NCBI GenBank assembly: GCA_037349105.1
Contig: JAYJMM010000119.1
Coordinates: forward strand, 6,273,001 to 6,337,000
DNA: 64,000 nt
From: Limnomonas spitsbergensis
Taxonomy: Eukaryota > Chlorophyta > Chlorophyceae > Chlamydomonadales
Direction of reading: 5' to 3'
Shown: piece after piece, positions 31,201 to 41,209 of the stretch
Position numbering within the stretch: the first letter of the stretch is position 1
How the letters are laid out: each line of letters begins with the position of its first letter
Program-made: the position numbers and the translations under genes
Notes under the pieces: model-generated
What the model saw: only the letters and a program-made list of their open reading frames with translations
What the model was told of the DNA's origin: nothing
The model's database searches: none

Positions 31201-34200
31201 ACCCAAGCACTGCTATCAGGAGCTTTCCTGTTTCAAACCTGCTCTGCTCTTTCCTGCAGGGGGGCATCGATGGGGTCAGCAGTCTTTATATTGTTGTCCC
31301 TAGTGTAGACCAACCCAAAGCACTGCTATCAAGAGCTTTCCTGTTTCAAACCTGCTCTGCTCGTTCCTGCAGGGGGGCATCGATGGGGTCAGCCGTCTTT
31401 ATATTGTTGTCCCTAGTGTAGACCAACCCAAAGCACTGCTATCAAGAGCTTTCCTGTTTCAAACCTGCTCTGCTCGTTCCTGCAGGGGGGCATCGATGGG
31501 GTCAGCCGTCTTTATATTGTTGTCCCTAGTGTAGACCAACCCAAAGCACTGCTATCAAGAGCTTTCCTGTTTCAAACCTGCTCTGCTCTTTCCTGCAGGG
31601 GGGCATCGATGGGGTCAGCAGTCTTTATATTGTTGTCCCTAGTGTAGACCAACCCAAAGCACTGCTATCAAGAGCTTTCCTGTTTCAAACCTGCTCTGCT
31701 CTTTGCTGCAGGGGGGCATCGATGGGGTCAGCAGTCTTTATATTGTTGTCCCTAGTGTAGACCAACCCAAAGCACTGCTATCAAGAGCTTTCCTGTTTCA
31801 AACCTGCTCTGCTCTTTCCTGCAGGGGGGCATCGATGGGGTCAGCAGTCTTTATACATAGTTATTATAAATTGAATGTTACCTTTATTTGCCGCTCGAGA
31901 TTTCCCTGCCAGGTAAGGTGGTGAAATCTTATAGATGAGACATTGAATTTTTGCATGATTGGAAAAGACTTACCCGCTCATATGTTCCTAGTGTGGACCA
32001 CCCAAAGCACTGCTCCCAAGAGCTTTCCTGTTTTTACCTGCTTTGCTATTTCCTGCAGGGGGGCATCGATGCCTTGGCACAGGTCCTGCCCACCAGTGTT
32101 CTAAGGACGCTCGTGCTGAATACCAACAGCGTGGGGGATGAGGGCTGTGAGACCCTGTCCAAGGTCCTCTCAGGTTTGTGGGTGATTTGATTTAATTTGC
32201 CGACCTCACATAAGTCTTATCATATTATTTAATTCCGCACATTCATTTTGAAGATTTACAACATTGTATTATTTTGCACATGAGTTTCATAATATTATGT
32301 AGCTTATAGCCTTATATAAGCTTGTATAACATTCTATTATTTCACACACAATATTGTATGCCGATCTCCTGTGATGCCAGATGGGTTGCTTGTGCTCTGA
32401 ATTGCATTGTTTGTGCTCCAAGTTGCGTAGTTTGCATGCACGTGTTGTGAGGATGTGCGAGGATGTGCTTGCAAATGGGACATGAGTCTGCTTGTGCAAT
32501 GTTGACCAATGTTGTAAACTGAAACATGGGACTCATGGATTCTGCGATGGAGTCAGTTTTTCTTAGATCTATACCCTTCACCCTAAATCCCAAACCATTG
32601 ACCCCTACATCCGAAACCCTTGACCCTAAATCCTTCACCCTTAACCATAAACCCTGAAGGCAAACCCTTGACCCTAAACCCTGAATCCTTAACCCTTGAC
32701 CCTGTCTTTGCAGGAAACAGCATCATGCAGAATCTGGACCTGGGACAGAACGGCATTGGGGTGAGAATCCAGCAATAATTATTTAATTACGAATTATTTA
32801 GTCCAGTGAATGGTTTAAATGAGCAAAGCAGGGAGATCTCGATGCCTGTCTGAAGGTTTTTAAAGGAGACGAACAAGGGGCTATGAGGCCTGGTTGAAGA
32901 TGTGGGCCGACAAGGGGCCGAGCAAGGCACGGAGGTTCACACTGTTGCAGGTTCACTCTGTTGCAGGTTCACACTGTAGCAGGTTCACACTGTAGCAGGT
33001 TCACTCTGTTGCAGGTTCACACTGTTGCAGGTTCTTAAAGGATCTGAAAAAAAGGTCATGATGAGGTGTTGAAGGGTTAGAAGAACACTGAATCCTCCCG
33101 AGCAGCTGAAATAAATAACACCTCTGGGTTCCTTCCTGGCAGGACCGAGGAGCAGCTGCCCTAGCAGAGGCACTGAAGCTCAACACGACGCTCCAGAAGT
33201 TGGATTTGTCCGGTAACGCCGTTGACGTCGCGGGGGCAAGTGAGTTCTCGTTAAACAGTTAATCGTTCATTCATCATTGAATAGTGAGTTCCATAGTGAG
33301 TCAAACAGTGAGTCAAACAGTGAGTTAAATACTGGGGTAATGAATTAATCGTTAAATAGTGAGTCAAATAGAGATTGAAATAGTGAGTTAAATATTGAGT
33401 TAATCATTAATTAGCGAGTTAAATAGCTAGTTAAATAGTGAGTTAAATAGTGAGTTAATCATTTATTAGTGAGTTAAATAGCGAGTTAAATAGTGAGTTA
33501 AATAGCGATTTAAATAGTGAGTTAAATAGTGAGTATAAGGCTCTTTGGGGAGCCACCCGTGTGACGTGTGTGTGGGGCTGACCCTGAATGGGGGGGGGGG
33601 AGGAGTTCATTTTTCAAGCCTATGCAGTTTCTGCTTGGATGCTATCATGGCATCACTAGGCATTCGTTAACAAAGGCAAGAACATCAGCAGGGAATCAGT
33701 CAATGTTTTTCCAGGGTGCTTGCTGCTGATCTCAGGAGGTACACCGCATGCACTCAGGTGTCTGCCTCTGGCTGCGAGGACCTCAAAATGCCACAAGCGT
33801 GTGACAGTTGTGGCTGCATTATCAATATGATGGCTGAGCCGCTACTGCGCATGCGCCATGTAAAATTGCCGCAAGTGTGCGACAGTTGTGGCTGCATTAT
33901 CAATATGATGGCATGGCCTCTAATGCGCATGGGCCCCGGTGATCGAAGGAGATCGAAGGTGAGGCTGAAATTCATCCCGTGAACCCTCATTCGCACCACC
34001 CTATTAAACACAAAACAAAGTGCGCCTCACCTGACGCCTCTTGCTGCCGAGGCGTTGGCAGGTAGACTCGTAGCAGCTACAGCTGCACACATTCAACAAA
34101 TTGCGCATCACCTGCCACCTGACACCTCGTAAATGCCACCTGAAACCTAACAACTGACATCTGACAACCAACACCTGACACCTCTCTTACTGCAGAGGCG

Positions 34201-37200
34201 TTGGCGGGTGCGCTGCTGGTCAACCAGACTCTACGCAGCATTAACCTCAGCGATAACTACATCGGGGAAGAAGGTGCGTGTCTGCCAGGCTGGCAGTTCC
34301 TTTTTTCGTGACTCAGCTACCTGTCAGCTACACTCCCGCTTCTAGCCGGATGCCCCGTTTGTGGCCAGCCATGCTGATTTGGCCACCAGTCGTAGGCCGG
34401 TCCAGGTTTGGTCACAATCGGGCCTTTGGCGGCCGCGGGGCGGCCTGCCAAAGTTGGACTTGTAGCCGCCCCCCCAAAGCACTGCTACCAGCGCCAGCCA
34501 TGCTGTCAGCCATGCTGCCAATTATGTCAGCCCTGCCACCTTATTCTCGTCTTTCCTTCGCTTTTCCACCGGGCTGAGTTGCAGTGCAATCGTGAAATCA
34601 CATATAGCACACAACATGGCACCAAAAGTCGACGTAGCATCAATTTTCTTCTTAACCCTAAAACCCCAAACCTTCAAGTCGACGTAGTATTAATTTTCTT
34701 CTTAACCCTAAAACCCCAAACCTTAAAGTCGACGTAGTATTAATTTTATTCTTCATGCCAGCCAGTTAAGGATAGTCGTCAAGGGCTCCCTAGAAAATCT
34801 TGATGAAAAAGACGTAATTTGTTTTTAAAAGCCGTTCAGCAAGTTGCTCATCACTGTGATCCCCCTCTGATTTTTCACGTACCCAGGAGCCCTGGCCCTG
34901 GCTGAGGCCTTGGCCGCCAACCAGTCGATCCGGGAGCTAAAGCTTAAGGGCAACGAGATGGGCGATAAGGGGGTCAAGGCGATTTGCGAGGCACTACAGG
35001 TGCGAGTGATGACCGCTATGAAATCATGAATTCACTTGCTGGCACGGTTTAAGTCACAGCAAATAAGTGAACAGACACTACCACACTACCCTGGGGAATG
35101 GTCGCATGGATTGAGAGATGCTCACATGTTGCATATGTTGCATATGTTGCATATGTTGCACATGTTGCATATGTTGCACATGTTGCATATGTTGCACATG
35201 TTGCATAGCCTCAAGGGTGGATAAGTGCCGCGTCCCCTTAGATTCTCATGCGCCAGGGGGGCACGAAGCTTTCTTCCTATTTTAACGCAGTTTGTTGTCA
35301 GGAACGTGGAGGGCCAGGGCCTTCAATGAAAAGCAGCAGAACGCCCCCCCCGCCCCCCTGCCCCTCTCTTGCATGGGGCTTTAAGTTATGTGTATACATT
35401 AAAACAAAAGTAACTGGAATAAATAAATAAATTAATGTTGTGTCCCAGGGCTCTGGCCAGGTTTGTCAAGGGATCCTAGGATGGGCTATGTTCACGGGCG
35501 GGTCGGTTGGATGCCGAAAACAAGGCTCCAGCCCTTTTGCTCCCGCCCTCGCTAGCTGCTTGAGCAGTCCCAATATGAACTGGTGGAAGCATGTCTTTGT
35601 TGTTGTAAATCGCAGGTTCATGAACGCTCCCTGTAAACCCCAACCCAAACCGCAGGGTCATGAATGCTCCCTGTAAACCCCAACCCAAACCGCAGGGTCA
35701 TGAATGCTCCCTGTAAACCCCAACCCAAACCGCAGGGTCATGAATGCTCCCTGTAAACCCCAACCCAAACCGCAGGGTCATGAATGCTCCCTGTAAACCC
35801 CAACCCAAACCGCAGGGTCATGAATGCTCCCTGTAAACCCCAACCCAAACCGCAGGGTCATGAATGCTCCCTGTAAACCCCAACCCAAACCGCAGGGTTG
35901 TGAATGCTCCCTGTAAACCCCAACCCAAACCGCAGGGTCGTGAATGCTCCCTGTAAACCCCAACCCAAACCGCAGGGTCGTGAATGCTCCCTGTAAACCC
36001 CAACCCAAACCGCAGGGTCATGAATGCTCCCTGTAAACCCCAACCCAAACCGCAGGGTCATGAATGCTCCCTGTAAACCCCAACCCAAACCGCAGGGTCA
36101 TGAATGCTCCCTGTAAACCCCAACCCAAACCGCAGGGTCGCGAATGCTCCCTGTAAACCCCAACCCAAACCGCAGGGTCGTGAATGCTCCCTGTAAACCC
36201 CAACCCAAACCGCAGGGTCGTGAATGCTCCCTGTAATCCCCAACCAAAACCGCAGGGTCGTGAATGCTCCCTGTAAACCCCAACCCAAACCGCAGGGTCG
36301 TGAATGCTCCCTGTAAACCCCAACCCAAACCGCAGGGTCGTGAATGCTCCCTGTAAACCCCAACCCAAACCGCAGGGTCGTGAATGCTCCCTGTAAACCC
36401 CAACCCAAACCGCAGGGTCGTGAATGCTCCCTGTAAACCCCAACCCAAACCGCAGGGTCGTGAATGCTCCCTGTAAACCCCAACCCAAACCGCAGGGTCG
36501 TGAATGCTCCCTGTAAACCCCAACCCAAACCGCAGGGTCATGAATGCTCCCTGTAAACCCCAACCCAAACCGCAGGGTCGTGAATGCTCCCTGTAAACCT
36601 CAACCCAAACCGCAGGGTCATGAATGCTCCCTGTAAACCCCAACCCAAACCGCAGGGTCATGAATGCTCCCTGTAAACCCCAACCCAAACCGCAGGGTCG
36701 TGAATGCTCCCTGTAAACCCCAACCCAAACCGCAGGGTCGTGAATGCTCCCTGTAAACCCCAACCCAAACCGCAGGGTCATGAATGCTCCCTGTAAACCC
36801 CAACCCAAACCGCAGGGTCGTGAATGCTCCCTGTAAACCTCAACCCAAACCGCAGGGTCATGAATGCTCCCTGTAAACCCCAACCCAAACCGCAGGGTCA
36901 TGAATGCTCCCTGTTAACCCCAACCCAAACCGCAGGGTCGTGAATGCTCCCTGTAAACCCCAACCCAAACCGCAGGGTCGTGAATGCTCCCTGTAAACCC
37001 CAACCCAAACCGCAGGGTCGTGAATGCTCCCTGTTAAACCCAACCCAAACCGCAGGGTCGTGAATGCTCCCTGTAAACCCCAACCCAAACCGCAGGGTCA
37101 TGAATGCTCCCTGTAAACCCCAACCCAAACCGCAGGGTCTTGAATGCTCCCTGTAAACCTCAACCCAAACCGCAGGGTCGTGAATGCTCCCTGTAAACCC

Positions 37201-40200
37201 CAACCCAAACCGCAGGGTCATGAATGCTCCCTGTAAACCCCAACCCAAACCGCAGGGTCGTGAATGCTCCCTGTAAACCCCAACCCAAACTGCAGGGTCA
37301 TGAATGCTCCCTGTAAACCCTAACCCAAACCGCAGGGTCGTGAATGCTCCCCTTCGATCTCTTTAACCCTTAACCCTTAACCCAAACCGCAGGGTTGTGA
37401 ATGCTCCCCCAAACATTTTAACCCTAAACCCTTAACCCAGACCGCAGGGTTGAGAATGCTCCCCCCCAACCCTTTAACCCTAAACCCTTTACCCAAACCG
37501 GAGGGTTGTAAATGCTCCCCCCAAACTTAAATGGCAGGGTTGTGAATGTTGCCCCAAAACCCTTAACCTAAACGGCTGGGTTGTGAATGTTCCCCCTAAA
37601 CCCTAATACCAATCCTAAACTACAGGCTCGTGGATGTTCCCCCTACACCCAAACCTAAATCGCAGGGACGTGAATGCTGCCCCCAAGCGCTTAACCCTAA
37701 ACCCTTAACCTTGAACTTAAACTGCAGGGCTGCGAATGCTCCCCCTAACCCCTAAACCCTAAATCTAAACCGCAGGGTCGTGAATGCTGCCCCCTCATCT
37801 TGGACTTCGGTAACAACAGCATCTCTGAAGAGGGTGCAAGCAGCATTGCCAAGATGCTGGCTGTCAAGCCGTCGCTCACGGAACTCACGCTCTACATGAA
37901 CGACATTGGGGATGGAGGCATCGAGAAGGTGAGGAGAGGTTGACTGTTGGTCACGTGATTGGGGAAGTGAGGAGATGTCAGGAGTTTGGTTAAGCGGTAT
38001 GGTTAAGCGGTTTGGTTTGGTCGGCGGTTTGGTTAAGCGGTTTGGTTTGGTCGACGGTTTGGTTAAGCGGTTTGGTTTGGTCGACGGTTTGGTTAAGCGG
38101 TTTGGTTTGGTCGGCAGTTTGGTTAAGCGGTTTGCTTTGGTCGGCGGTTTGGTTAAGCGGTTTGGTTTGGTCGGCGGTTTGGTTAAGCGGTTTGCTTTGG
38201 TGAAGACCTGATCAGTGGTATGATGCTGGTAAAGATGTAGATGGGAGGAATGCGTGTTTCCTATTTCCTGCCTGTGTCAATTTGAGTACATCCCTCCGTG
38301 TCTGCCCCCTGCTGCCTCGCAGCTTTCTGGTTCGTTGGCTAAGTGCAAGGCCCTCAAGGTCCTGGACCTGGGAGGCAACAACATTGGGCCGAAGGGCACA
38401 GCATCGCTGGCTCTGGCTATCAAAGTAGGTGGTGGGGCGATGGGGGAGGAGGAAGAAGAGGGGGGTGGGAGTAGGAAGAGGGGAGTGGGGGGAGGGAGGG
38501 GGGGAGGGAGTGAGAAGAGGGGGGGGGGGGGGAGGGAGTGAGAAGAGGGGGGGGGGTGAGTAGATGTCCCCCGACTTGCGGTGATATGCCGTGCGGCGCC
38601 ATGGGCTGGGCAAATGAAAAGGTGAAATAGGGGTAAAAGGATAGGGAAATAGGGAAAGGGATGTTGGCTGAGTCGTTGGTTAGGACCAGGGGCATGCCCC
38701 ATCTTATGATAAGCACAGGGTTTGAGCAGGGCTTAATTTTCCCTGATTTAAACAGGGGTTTGAACAGGGGTTTGAGCAGGGGTTTGGTTTCGCTGGTTTG
38801 AGCAGGAGTTTGAACAGGGGTTCGAACAGGGGTTTAAACAGGGGTTTGAGCATTGCTTTGGTACCCCTGGTTTAAGGAATGGCCTTCACCGGCTATCTCA
38901 TTTGTTGCGACATGAAGACAAGGAAGGGATAGACTCGATGGAGGAGGATTCAAACGTGGGCCATGTGTTTTCAACTCCCGTTCAAAAGCTTGGTACAGGA
39001 GGTAATATGAAACACCCACCCCTGTTATTTGAATCTCCTGTTATTTAAATCTCCTGTTATTTAAATCTCCTGTTATTTAAATCTCCTGTTATTTGAATCT
39101 CCCAGGGCCACGAGACGTTGCGCCTGCTAGAGCTGGGGTACAACCCATTGGGCGCCGAGGGTGCCAAGACGATTGTGGACGTGGCCAAATTTGACATCAA
39201 GGTAGGGGTGCGGTGCCTCATTAGCCACTGTGAATAAGGGAGGGTGTGTGTGTTTAGAACGGTGCATACTTGCTGGGCCCTGTGTGGGGGGGGGAGTGCT
39301 GTGAAGGTTCTGTGTGGGGGGGATGGGTGCTGTGTGTGTGTGTTTAGAACGGTGCATACCTGCTGGGCCCTGTGTGTGGGGGGGATGGGTGCTGTGTGTG
39401 TGTGTGTGTTTAGAACGGTGCATACCTGCTGGGCCCTGCTGTACGCTCGGCCACATGCGGGAGGGTGTGTGTGTGTTGCCCGCCCTACTGTATATGACCT
39501 CCCTTTCATTTTTTTTTCTGTGCATTTTCCCCCCCCCTGGCTATTCCCGCATCGGTCCGTGCAGCAGCTGGAAACGTTGAAGCTGGGGTGGTGCAAGCTG
39601 GGCCCCGAGGGCGCCCGGAGCATCGCAGATCTGCTCATGTTCAACGCCACGATAGGCACGCTGGACTTAAGAGGGAACGAGCTGGGGAACGATGGGGCCA
39701 TCATCCTGGGCCGAGGGATCAAGTGAGCGGTGCTGTGCAATTGCGCCGTAATTGAGAAACCGTGTGGAAGTAATTATGGTCCTTCACTGGTAAAATTAGA
39801 GATGGATTTGCTTTGAAATCACAGCGACTGAAACTCAGCTATGTAATTCAGCCACCGTAAGGACCGTAATCGTTACAACACTGCAAATAAGTATTTTGTG
39901 TGTGTCAGCTGAGAAATGGGATGGGAGTGACAGGGGTGACTCCAGTGTTTATTTTGTCGGCTATCAGGCCACCATCCGCAGGCCGCCCCACGGCCGTCAG
40001 AGGCCCCTTTGGGACCAAACTTGGACAGGGCCTACTGCCGGCGGCCCAAGCAGCATGGCTGGCCACACCTGGGGCCTCTGGCGGGAAGCCGGTTTGTAGC
40101 TGATAAGTAGCTGAGTCACGAAAAAGGAAGCACTTAGGGGTGTCAGAGTTAAGGGTGCTCCTGTTGGCTAAATCCTAATTAATAGGGGGGTTGAGAGCGC

Positions 40201-41209
40201 AGCACTGCCTGTCCTTACATGGTGTCGGGGGTATCACGTGCCGTCGATTTGATTTGCCTCCCCTCGGGTTTGAAAAAAACGCTTTTATTTTATTTTATTT
40301 GCCCTCATAGCAAATATCGACCAAAACACTTTTGTGTTCGGACGGAAAACTAGCGTTGGCATTCGATAAATAGTATAGTCATGGATCCCCTAACCCCAAA
40401 TAATGTTCATTCTGAGGGAAGACCAAGCAAATATACCCAAGGGGGGGGGGGGGACATTTCGATAAATTGGTCGTGATGTGAATTTCACATCAGAGTACAA
40501 AAATGGGGTTTGGGGCCTAGTGCCCCCCCCCCTTGCAAAATTTACGGTCGACAGTCCAATCAAACCCTCTTTTAGTCTGGCAGTCATGCGGCTGTCGAAT
40601 GTCATGACCCCCCTCCTGCCTGTAGGTCCTCCAGCACGAGTAAACTTGTCGAGTTGGATCTCGGCTACAACGAAATCAAGGATGATGGCGCGTGTGCGTT
40701 GGCACAGGTGGGGCCATAAGCTGCTGAGGTGGCGAGGTCTTCCCCAAATTCATTCGAATTTGAATACCGGTACAAAATTGTCTGAACAAATGGCACGGAG
40801 TTCGGCTCTCGGAGTGTGCTGTCCTAGTTTCCATGTTTCCCATGTTTCTATGTTCCCTGACGATTATGTTCCCAGTCAAACCGTCGAAGTGTGCTGTCTT
40901 GATTCACATGTTTCCTGACTGCTAGTGAATGAATGAATCCTCATGCAGGACGATACATGACCCCCTGAGCTCTGACCAGTCATGGTTATAAATGCTTACC
41001 GGTATTCGACCTGATATTGGATCGGAAGCCTTCATACTGATCAAATCTTCCCGAATCTGCAGGCGTTGAAGGCCAATGCCGATGCTGCCCCGACAGAGCT
41101 CAAGCTCAACTCCAACTACATCACGCGGTTTGGGCAGGTTGCCCTGTCAGAGGCGGTGGACATAGTATTCGAAATGGCCAAGGGCAAAATGACCACGGTG
41201 CACTTCTAG
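28264..41209 (+). CDS. Organelle-targeted, membrane-anchored RI-type leucine-rich repeat protein
   Basis: Fourteen exons join in phase: 28264-28552, 29317-29456, 29864-30058, 32059-32173, 32714-32760, 33143-33239, 34196-34273, 34887-34999, 37776-37928, 38323-38424, 39106-39201, 39565-39722, 40626-40707, 41063-41209 (TAG), giving 603 residues. Residues 1 to about 50 (MAISNRLSGATRAG..., RTFRTHLDLCRVSCRAA) look like a transit peptide: basic, Ser/Arg-rich, no acidic residues. One membrane segment follows (LLVPIGAACAAVALLGFMY) and then a charged linker. The rest is about 13 ribonuclease-inhibitor-type LRRs of 28-29 residues, for example LQKLDLSGN, LRSINLSDNYIGEEG, LKVLDLGGNNIGPKG and LVELDLGYNEIKDDG. 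Such arrays bind proteins. No NACHT or kinase domain is present, so it is not an NLR. Partner and organelle are unknown. Confidence 0.93.
29498..29642. mobile_element. Interspersed element family B (copy 2)
   Basis: GCCGATGACGGTCCTTACG through GAATTACGGCGCAATTGCAC. It lies 40 bp downstream of the LRR exon-2 donor and 50 bp upstream of a family A copy in the same intron. Confidence 0.7.
29685..29850. mobile_element. Interspersed element family A (copy 3)
   Basis: GCCACCATCAGCGGGCCGCC, GGCGGCCCCAGCAGCATAAC, GGGAAGCCGGTTTGTAGCTG and the terminal ATGTAGCCGAGTCAC. It ends 14 bp before the exon-3 acceptor of the LRR gene. Confidence 0.75.
30480..32060 (+). repeat. 113-bp array: 12 decoy copies of the LRR exon-4 acceptor
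   Basis: Each unit holds TTTCCTGCAG/GGGGGCATCGATG, the exact start of true exon 4 at 32059, followed by GGTCAGC-GTCTTTATATTG, CCCTAGTGTAGACCA and CCTGTTTCAAACCTGCTCTG. Decoy AGs end near 30593, 30696, 30809, 30922, 31035, 31148, 31259, 31372, 31485, 31598, 31711 and 31824. Units are nearly identical, so the array is young. Only the last acceptor (32058) continues into LRR coding sequence. Confidence 0.95.
32570..32705. repeat. Telomere-like degenerate array before LRR exon 5
   Basis: CACCCTAAATCCCAAACC, AACCCTTGACCCTAAACCC and related units run directly into the TTTGCAG acceptor at 32713. Confidence 0.8.
32935..33030. repeat. 18-bp tandem repeat in an LRR intron
   Basis: GCAGGTTCACACTGTTGCAG is repeated about five times (period 18 bp) upstream of exon 6. 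Each unit contains GCAGGTTC, which resembles fused acceptor and donor dinucleotides. Confidence 0.85.
33240..33535. repeat. AGTGAGTTAAAT short tandem repeat following the exon-6 donor
   Basis: About 20 units of 10-13 bp (TAGTGAGTTAAATAGTGAGT) begin at the donor A/GTGAGT of LRR exon 6 and extend into the intron. The unit itself contains GTGAGT, so the donor hexamer has been amplified. Confidence 0.85.
33785..33935. repeat. 75-bp duplication in an LRR intron
   Basis: GTGTGACAGTTGTGGCTGCA, TTATCAATATGATGGC and ATGCGCATG blocks occur at about 33800 and 33875. The frame is open but has no LRR resemblance. Confidence 0.8.
34295..34475. mobile_element. Interspersed element family A (reverse copy)
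   Basis: TTTTTTCGTGACTCAGCTAC, GCCACCAGTCGTAGGCCGGT and GGCGGCCGCGGGGCGGCCTG. It lies just downstream of the LRR exon-7 donor. Confidence 0.75.
35125..35212. repeat. 9-bp microsatellite (CATATGTTG)n
   Basis: About nine copies of CATATGTTG/CACATGTTG lie in the intron after LRR exon 8. Confidence 0.95.
35608..37775 (+). repeat. 40-bp array: more than 40 decoy copies of the LRR exon-9 acceptor
   Basis: The unit AAACCGCAG/GGTCATGAATG plus CTCCCTGTAAACCCCAACCC repeats about 43 times at exactly 40 bp (35611 to about 37340). It then passes through roughly nine diverged, longer units rich in CCCTAAACCC up to the true acceptor AAACCGCAG/GGTCGTGAATG at 37775/37776. Many units differ only by TCATGA or TCGTGA. 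The array is almost homogenised at its 5' side and most diverged next to the real exon. Confidence 0.96.
37975..38205. repeat. 30-bp minisatellite, about 7 copies, after LRR exon 9
   Basis: The unit GGTTAAGCGGTTTGGTTTGG plus TCGGCGGTTT starts 50 bp beyond the exon-9 donor. It reads open in two plus frames because the period is a multiple of 3. Confidence 0.92.
38435..38565. repeat. G-rich, purine-only tract in an LRR intron
   Basis: GGGAGGGAGTGAGAAGAGGG-type repeats and runs of ten or more G follow the exon-10 donor. Confidence 0.85.
38705..38870. repeat. GGGTTTGAGCAGGG short tandem repeat in an LRR intron
   Basis: About ten imperfect 14-16-bp units (TTTGAACAGGGGTTTGAGCA). Confidence 0.8.
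39022..39105 (+). repeat. 18-bp repeat feeding into the LRR exon-11 acceptor
   Basis: TGTTATTTAAATCTCC is repeated five times. The last copy runs into TTTGAATCTCCCAG, the acceptor of exon 11, so the pyrimidine tract itself is the repeated unit. Confidence 0.85.
39729..39885. mobile_element. Interspersed element family B (reverse copy)
   Basis: GTGCAATTGCGCCGTAATTG through ATTCAGCCACCGTAAGGACC. It begins within 10 bp of the donor of LRR exon 12. Confidence 0.7.
39955..40125. mobile_element. Interspersed element family A (copy 5)
   Basis: GGCCACCATCCGCAGGCCGC, GGCGGCCCAAGCAGCATGGC and GTAGCTGATAAGTAGCTGAG. It shares an intron with a family B copy, as at 29498-29850. Confidence 0.75.

Noticed and set aside
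33716..33982. Cys-containing duplicated frame as an extra LRR exon
   Set aside because: No LRR consensus. The flanking exons 33143-33239 and 34196-34273 already join in phase without it.
35466..37248. Minus-strand open frames of 60-267 codons (GLGFTGSIHDPAVWV cycles)
   Set aside because: Translation of the 40-bp junction array. The real gene here is on the plus strand and these bases are its intron.
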